Shown piece after piece: positions 60,007-64,000 of a DNA stretch of 64,000 nucleotides. A model generated the notes under the pieces. The model saw nothing but the letters and a program-made list of their open reading frames with translations, had not been told where the DNA came from and did not search any database. Origin of the DNA: Mycobacterium noviomagense (GTDB lineage Bacteria > Actinomycetota > Actinomycetes > Mycobacteriales > Mycobacteriaceae); contig NZ_AP022583.1 in the NCBI RefSeq assembly GCF_010731635.1, positions 2,046,001 to 2,110,000 of the forward strand, read 5' to 3'. The position numbers and the translations under genes were made by a program. Numbering within the stretch: the stretch's first letter is position 1; each line of letters starts with the position of its first letter.

Positions 60007-61656
60007 CTAGCCGGCGTTTCCGATCCGGGCAAGCAGCTCGCCGCGATGGATCTTGCCGGTGCTGCTGCGGGGCAGCTCGTCGAGGACCACGATCTCGCGG
60101 GGCACCTTGTAGTTGGCGAGGTTGTCGCGCACGTGCTGCTTGAGGTCATCCGGGGTGGCCGAGGCGCCGCTGGTCAGCACGACGAACGCCGCCAACCGTT
60201 GGCCGTATTGGTCGTCGTCGACCCCGAGCACCGCGGCCTCGTCGACCTCGGGATGGGCGGTCAGGGTCTTCTCCACCTCGATCGGATAGACGTTTTCCCC
60301 GCCGGAGACGATCATCTCGTCGTCGCGGCCCACGACGTAGAGCCGTCCGGCTTCGTCGAGGCGGCCGACGTCGCCGGAGGCCATGAATCCGTCGTGGAAG
60401 TCTTTGGTGGAGCACGTCGTATAGCCGTCGAACAGACTGGTGTTGCGCACGAAGATCTGACCGACCTCGCCGGTGGGCACCGGGCGGAACTCCGAATCCA
60501 GAATGCGAATCTCGGTCCCGGGCGCGGGCTTTCCCGCGGTGTCGGGTGCTGCCCGCAGATCCTCGGGAGTCGCCGTGGCGATCATGCCGGCCTCGGTTGC
60601 GTTGTAGTTGTTGTAGATCACGTCGCCGAACTCGTCCATGAACTTAGTGACGACGTCGGGGCGCATCCGCGAACCCGACGCGGTGGCGAACCGCAACGAT
60701 CGTCCGCTGTACTTGCGGCGCACCTCGTCGGGCAGTTCCATGATCCGGTCGAACATCACCGGCACCACGCACAGTCCGGTGGCCTGGTAGCGGTCGATGA
60801 GCTCGAGGGTGGCTTCCGGGTCGAACTTGCGTCGGGTTACCACGGTGCAACCCAGCGATGCGGCGAACACGAGCTGCGAGAACCCCCAGGCGTGAAACAT
60901 CGGCGCCACCACTACCGTCGTCTCCTCAGCGCGCCACGGCACCCGGTCTAGGATCGCTTTGAGTTCGCTGGTCCCACCGCCGGAACGCTTGGCGCCCTTG
61001 GGGCTTCCGGTAGTTCCCGACGTCAGCAGGATCAGTTTCCCCTTCTGCTGCGGCCTGGCCGGCCGCTCGCCGCTGTGCGCGGCAATGAGCTTTTCGACGG
61101 TCAGCTCGTGGTTGTCCGGATCATCCGTCCACGCAACGACGCGTGTGGTGTCCGGCCGGTCGGTCAGCGCGCGATCCACCGAGCCGGTGAACTCCTCGTC
61201 ATAGATGATCGCGTCGGCGCCTTCCCGCTCGACGACCTCCGCCAGCGCGGGCCCGGCGAACGAGGTATTGAGCAACAGCACGTCGGCGCCGAGCCGGTTG
61301 GCGGCAACCAACGCCTCGACGAACCCGCGATGGTTGCGGCACATGATCGCGATGACCGGAGGGCTGCCGCCCGGTAATGCCTGCAGCGCCGCCGCCAACG
61401 CGTCGCAGCGCTGGTCGAGTTCGCGGTAGGTGAGCGTGCCCAGCTCGTCGATCAGCGCCGGGCGGTCGGGGCAGCGCTGCGCCGACATCGCGACGCCGCT
61501 TGTCATCGACATGCGCTCGCGGCGTCCTGCCGCGGCGATCCGAAGATACTTGTCCGGCCGCAGGGGTGCGATGATCCGCGCCCGGGCCAAAGTGCTGAGC
61601 AGACCGCCGATTTCGGTGAAGCGGGTCAGCGCGCTCGGGCCTGCCATCGCAGCCAC
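60007..61656 (-). CDS. fadD12: Fatty acyl-CoA ligase, FadD12-like
   Basis: A 549-residue ANL-superfamily acyl-CoA synthetase; remembered order and size (Rv1427c, 535) support the name. AMP-binding motif LLTSGTTGSPKGAKRSGGG (about 210-228), YNNYNATEAGMIATATPEDL (about 345-364), the hinge DEAGRLYVVGRDDEMIVSGG (about 430-449) and the C-terminal Lys in LPRSSTGKIHRGEL (about 530) are present. It supplies acyl-CoA, plausibly to the neighbouring acyltransferase and WS/DGAT. The GTG at 61656 and the ATG at 61647 are both possible starts. The acyltransferase stop is 4 nt upstream, so they are one operon. Confidence 0.9.
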   Translation of the reverse strand: MAAMAGPSALTRFTEIGGLLSTLARARIIAPLRPDKYLRIAAAGRRERMSMTSGVAMSAQRCPDRPALIDELGTLTYRELDQRCDALAAALQALPGGSPPVIAIMCRNHRGFVEALVAANRLGADVLLLNTSFAGPALAEVVEREGADAIIYDEEFTGSVDRALTDRPDTTRVVAWTDDPDNHELTVEKLIAAHSGERPARPQQKGKLILLTSGTTGSPKGAKRSGGGTSELKAILDRVPWRAEETTVVVAPMFHAWGFSQLVFAASLGCTVVTRRKFDPEATLELIDRYQATGLCVVPVMFDRIMELPDEVRRKYSGRSLRFATASGSRMRPDVVTKFMDEFGDVIYNNYNATEAGMIATATPEDLRAAPDTAGKPAPGTEIRILDSEFRPVPTGEVGQIFVRNTSLFDGYTTCSTKDFHDGFMASGDVGRLDEAGRLYVVGRDDEMIVSGGENVYPIEVEKTLTAHPEVDEAAVLGVDDDQYGQRLAAFVVLTSGASATPDDLKQHVRDNLANYKVPREIVVLDELPRSSTGKIHRGELLARIGNAG

Positions 61657-61660
61657 CCGC

Positions 61661-62488
61661 TTAGCCGATCACCGGGAGGCGGCGTTCTTTGGCTAACGTG
61701 TCGAGCGCCTTTTGCATCACCCGGCGGACGTGCGCGTCGACCGCGTCGACGTCAGGTTCCGGGCCGAACTCGGCCGTGATGTCGATCGGCTCGAGCACCT
61801 GCATGACGATCTTGGTCGGCAGCGGGATATTGACCGGCAGCACCACCGAAGGTCCGAACGGGAAGCCAATGGAAATCGGCAAGATCTTGGACCGCATCAA
61901 TTTGTCGAGCCGCAGCAGGCGCGCCAGACCCATACCGCGGGACAGGTAGAGCTGGTTTTCCTGACCGCCGATGCCCACGGCCGGCACGATCGGAACCCCG
62001 GCGTTCAGAGCCGCCCGCACATAACCGGTACGACCATCGAAATCGATCTTGTTCTCCGACAACGTCGGCCGGTACACGTCGTAGTCGCCGCCGGGGAACA
62101 CCACGACCACCCCACCGGAGCGCAACGCCTGCTCGGCGTTTTCGTGGCTGGCGCGGATAAAGCCGGTGCGAATCAGAAAGTCGGCCGTCGGACCGTTGAA
62201 CAGCAGGTCGTGACTCAACGTGTAGACGGGACGGTCATAGCCGAACTTCTCGTAGAAGCCGGTGGCGAAGACCGGAACGTCCATCGGGAACAGCCCGCCG
62301 GAGTGGTTCGACACCACCAGCGCACCGCCCGGTGGGAAGCTGTCGAGGCCGCGCACCTCCGCGCGGTGATAGCCCTTGATCAGCGGCCGGATCAAGCCGA
62401 TGACGCGTTCGGTCAGGCCGGGATCCCACTTGGAGATCTCTGTGGGCTCCGTATCGATGGCAGTCAACGCGTCCCCCTGACCTAGCAC
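61661..62488 (-). CDS. Lysophospholipid/diacylglycerol acyltransferase-like protein, Rv1428c-like
   Basis: A 275-residue PlsC-related acyltransferase, the same length as Rv1428c. The acceptor motif is VVSNHSGGLFPMDVPVF (about 57-73), with His and Asp seven residues apart rather than the usual four, and VVVVFPGGDYDVYRPT (about 126-141) stands where FPEGTR is expected; both are seen in DGAT-like/TMEM68-type members. FDGRTGYVRAALNAGVPIVP (about 150-169) follows. It heads the fadD12-like and lipO-like operon, consistent with glycerolipid acylation for triacylglycerol storage. No long membrane helix is seen; it is probably membrane-associated. Confidence 0.88.
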   Translation of the reverse strand: MLGQGDALTAIDTEPTEISKWDPGLTERVIGLIRPLIKGYHRAEVRGLDSFPPGGALVVSNHSGGLFPMDVPVFATGFYEKFGYDRPVYTLSHDLLFNGPTADFLIRTGFIRASHENAEQALRSGGVVVVFPGGDYDVYRPTLSENKIDFDGRTGYVRAALNAGVPIVPAVGIGGQENQLYLSRGMGLARLLRLDKLMRSKILPISIGFPFGPSVVLPVNIPLPTKIVMQVLEPIDITAEFGPEPDVDAVDAHVRRVMQKALDTLAKERRLPVIG

Positions 62489-62506
62489 GGATTTGCTGTG
62501 ATGTTA

Positions 62507-62602
62507 GCCCGGCGACGATGCGGGCTGGGCGGCAGCCCGAGGAGGAGCCGGGCAATCGAATCGAGCCCGGCAACGATGCGGGCTGGGCGGCAGCCCGAGG
62601 AG
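62507..62602 (+). repeat. Tandem 38-bp hairpin repeat (two copies, 58-bp period) upstream of echA1
   Basis: GCCCGGCGACGATGCGGGCT followed by GGGCGGCAGCCCGAGGAG occurs at 62507-62544 and again at 62565-62602 with one mismatch (G to A). Each copy forms a CGGGCT...AGCCCG hairpin followed by a GAGGAG purine run. The GCGACGATGC start and purine end match the layout of the MIRU-like element at 1717-1782. Confidence 0.75.
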
Positions 62603-62682
62603 CCGCACCCTCCGCGAGCGACGACCGCGGATACGATCGCCTGGTCATCTGTCCCTGAGTTGGAAGGGAGCGTCACAGCGTC

Positions 62683-63465
62683 GTGAGCGCAGAAGCCGAA
62701 AACAGCCAGCCCGTAGTCCTAACCGAACAGCGCGACCGCATCCTGATCATCACGATCAACCGCCCGGAGGCGAAGAACGCGGTCAACGCCGCGGTCAGCC
62801 AGGGCCTTGCCGATGCGATGGACCACCTCGACGGCGATACCGGGCTTTCGGTGGGGATTTTGACCGGGGCAGGTGGCTCGTTTTGTGCGGGCATGGATCT
62901 CAAGGCGTTCGCGCGTGGCGAGAACGTCATCGTCGAGGGCCGCGGCATGGGCTTCACCGAGCGTCCGCCCGCCAAACCGGTGATCGCCGCGGTCGAGGGC
63001 TACGCGCTGGCCGGCGGCACGGAACTGGCGTTGGCCACCGACCTGATCGTGGCGTCGACGGATTCGGCGTTCGGAATCCCCGAGGTCAAACGCGGGCTGG
63101 TCGCCGGCGGGGGAGGGTTGCTGCGGCTGCCGCAGCGCATCCCATACGCGATCGCCATGGAGCTGGCGCTCACCGGCGACAACCTGCCCGCGGAACGGGC
63201 GCATGCGCTGGGGCTGGTCAACGTGTTGGCCGAGCCCGGCAACGCACTGGACGAGGCGATCAAGCTCGCGGAGAAGATCACCGCCAACGGTCCACTTGCA
63301 GTGGCGGCCACCAAGCGGATCATCGTCGAGTCGCGCGGTTGGAGCCCGCAGACGATGTTCGCCGAGCAGATGAAAATCCTGATGCCGGTGTTCGCGTCCA
63401 ACGACGCCAAGGAAGGGGCGATCGCGTTCGCCGAGAAGCGGGCGCCGCGCTGGACCGGGACGTGA
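62683..63465 (+). CDS. echA1: Enoyl-CoA hydratase EchA1
   Basis: Hydrates trans-2-enoyl-CoA in beta-oxidation. It is 260 residues, against 262 in Rv0222. Crotonase motifs: ITINRPEAKNAVNAAVSQGL (about 23-42), the oxyanion loop TGAGGSFCAGMDLKAF (about 61-76), AVEGYALAGGTELALATDL (about 104-122) and the catalytic-Glu region GIPEVKRGLVAGGGG (about 131-145). The C-terminus AFAEKRAPRWTG is typical. The start is a GTG at 62683; GAAGGGAG lies 12 nt before it. A tandem hairpin repeat fills the upstream gap. The nat-like gene begins 12 nt downstream and may be co-transcribed. Confidence 0.93.
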   Translation: MSAEAENSQPVVLTEQRDRILIITINRPEAKNAVNAAVSQGLADAMDHLDGDTGLSVGILTGAGGSFCAGMDLKAFARGENVIVEGRGMGFTERPPAKPVIAAVEGYALAGGTELALATDLIVASTDSAFGIPEVKRGLVAGGGGLLRLPQRIPYAIAMELALTGDNLPAERAHALGLVNVLAEPGNALDEAIKLAEKITANGPLAVAATKRIIVESRGWSPQTMFAEQMKILMPVFASNDAKEGAIAFAEKRAPRWTGT

Positions 63466-63477
63466 GTTCGGCGCGCG

Positions 63478-64000
63478 ATGGCTGAGCACGACATCGATGT
63501 GGCGGCCTATTTCGCGCGCATCGGGTATTCGGGGCCGCCCGACGCCACGTTGGAGACATTGACCGAGTTGGTGGCTGCCCACGGACGCTGTATCCCGTTC
63601 GAGAATCTCGATCCGTTGCTCGGAGTCCCGGTAGTCGATCTCGGGCCAACAGCGCTGGGCGACAAGCTGATCCGCCGCCGACGCGGTGGCTACTGCTACG
63701 AGCACAACAATCTCATGCGATATGTGCTGCAGCACTTGGGTTTCGAAGTCGATGCGCTGGTCGCGCGGGTGGTGTGGATGAGCACCCACGGATTAGACGG
63801 GCCGCCCACTGCAGAGGACCATCAGGCGCTTGCCGTACGTATCCCTGATGTCGACGACGTGTTCCTGGTGGACATCGGCTTCGGCGGCCAAACCCTGTCT
63901 TCGCCGATCCGCTTGGTAGCCGGGGTGATCCAGCAAACCAGACACGAGCCGTACCGGCTGCAGACCTATGGTCGAGGCTATGTGTTGGAGGCGCTGGTGC
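63478..64000 (+). CDS. Arylamine N-acetyltransferase-like protein (3' end beyond window)
   Basis: The first 174 residues of a NAT-family enzyme that moves acetyl from acetyl-CoA to an arylamine or hydrazide. Seen: PFENLDPLLGVPVVDL (about 40-55), the catalytic Cys in RRRGGYCYEHNNLM (about residue 69), the His in AEDHQALAV (about 110) and the Asp in FLVDIGFGGQTLSSP (about 127). The residue before the catalytic His is Asp, where the Thr of the common TH motif stands in M. tuberculosis Nat (Rv3566c). That gene lies in the cholesterol cluster, so this copy by echA1 is likely a paralogue. A full-length NAT would need about 100 more residues. Confidence 0.9.
   Translation, partial: MAEHDIDVAAYFARIGYSGPPDATLETLTELVAAHGRCIPFENLDPLLGVPVVDLGPTALGDKLIRRRRGGYCYEHNNLMRYVLQHLGFEVDALVARVVWMSTHGLDGPPTAEDHQALAVRIPDVDDVFLVDIGFGGQTLSSPIRLVAGVIQQTRHEPYRLQTYGRGYVLEALV

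Noticed and set aside
62507-62602. A short CRISPR array.
   Set aside because: Only two repeats with a 20-bp spacer, no cas genes, and the repeat is a GC-rich hairpin unlike CRISPR repeats.
62498-62686. A 62-codon frame ending in a GTGA overlap with echA1.
   Set aside because: It is made almost entirely of the tandem hairpin repeats and has an Arg/Pro-rich sequence without homology that I can see. It is kept as part of the repeat finding only.

Overview
This is one continuous stretch of high-GC actinobacterial chromosome, and gene content and order identify it as Mycobacterium. From remembered M. tuberculosis order, it runs parallel to Rv0182c (sigG) through Rv0222 (echA1): sigG, monoacylglycerol lipase, bglS, mymT, ilvD, ricR, an L,D-transpeptidase, zmp1, mmpL11, mmpL3, trmB, pckA, fadD4, fadE3, lipW, lipC, a wax ester synthase and echA1. 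No rRNA, tRNA, phage, IS element or CRISPR array was seen. The species cannot be fixed from the sequence alone.

Layout. 1-7.8 kb: sigG (cut by the window edge), MAG lipase, a DUF2786/metallohydrolase pair, a GH3 beta-glucosidase, copper metallothionein mymT with a RicR box, an O-methyltransferase, a nitronate monooxygenase-like enzyme and an SPW membrane protein. 7.8-13 kb: ilvD, a RicR-controlled DUF305 lipoprotein with ricR, an MFS exporter and an L,D-transpeptidase. 13-31 kb: zmp1, two membrane proteins, the mmpL11 operon with an Rv0203-like haem protein, two polytopic membrane proteins, then trmB, a NYN nuclease-like gene and mmpL3, then a GTPase-like pair. 31-42 kb: pckA, a SoxR/SDR/QueA-like module, fadD4 with a crotonase, a hydrolase, two Hsp20 genes, fadE3 and a hotdog protein. 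42-48.6 kb: ferredoxin, ferredoxin reductase, P450, an apparently permuted CoA-transferase, amidohydrolase, then lipW. 48.7-55.5 kb: a tight four-gene amidoligase operon. 56-64 kb: lipC, wax ester synthase, lipO-like lipase, fadD12-like ligase, acyltransferase, echA1 and a nat-like gene cut by the edge.

The conserved backbone serves cell-envelope export (MmpL3, MmpL11, L,D-transpeptidase), copper defence (MymT, RicR, DUF305 lipoprotein) and lipid turnover (lipases, acyl-CoA ligases, acyl-CoA dehydrogenase, WS/DGAT). Three blocks differ from the M. tuberculosis arrangement as I recall it: soxR-SDR-queA-like in place of Rv0212c-Rv0213c, the P450/CoA-transferase/amidohydrolase block before lipW, and the amidoligase operon in place of Rv0218-Rv0219. 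The amidoligase operon is the strongest candidate for an undescribed system. It pairs a GCS2/circularly permuted ATP-grasp fusion with an amidotransferase of the N-acetylglutaminylglutamine-amide type, an S9 peptidase and a SnoaL-like protein, which suggests synthesis and turnover of a small capped peptide.
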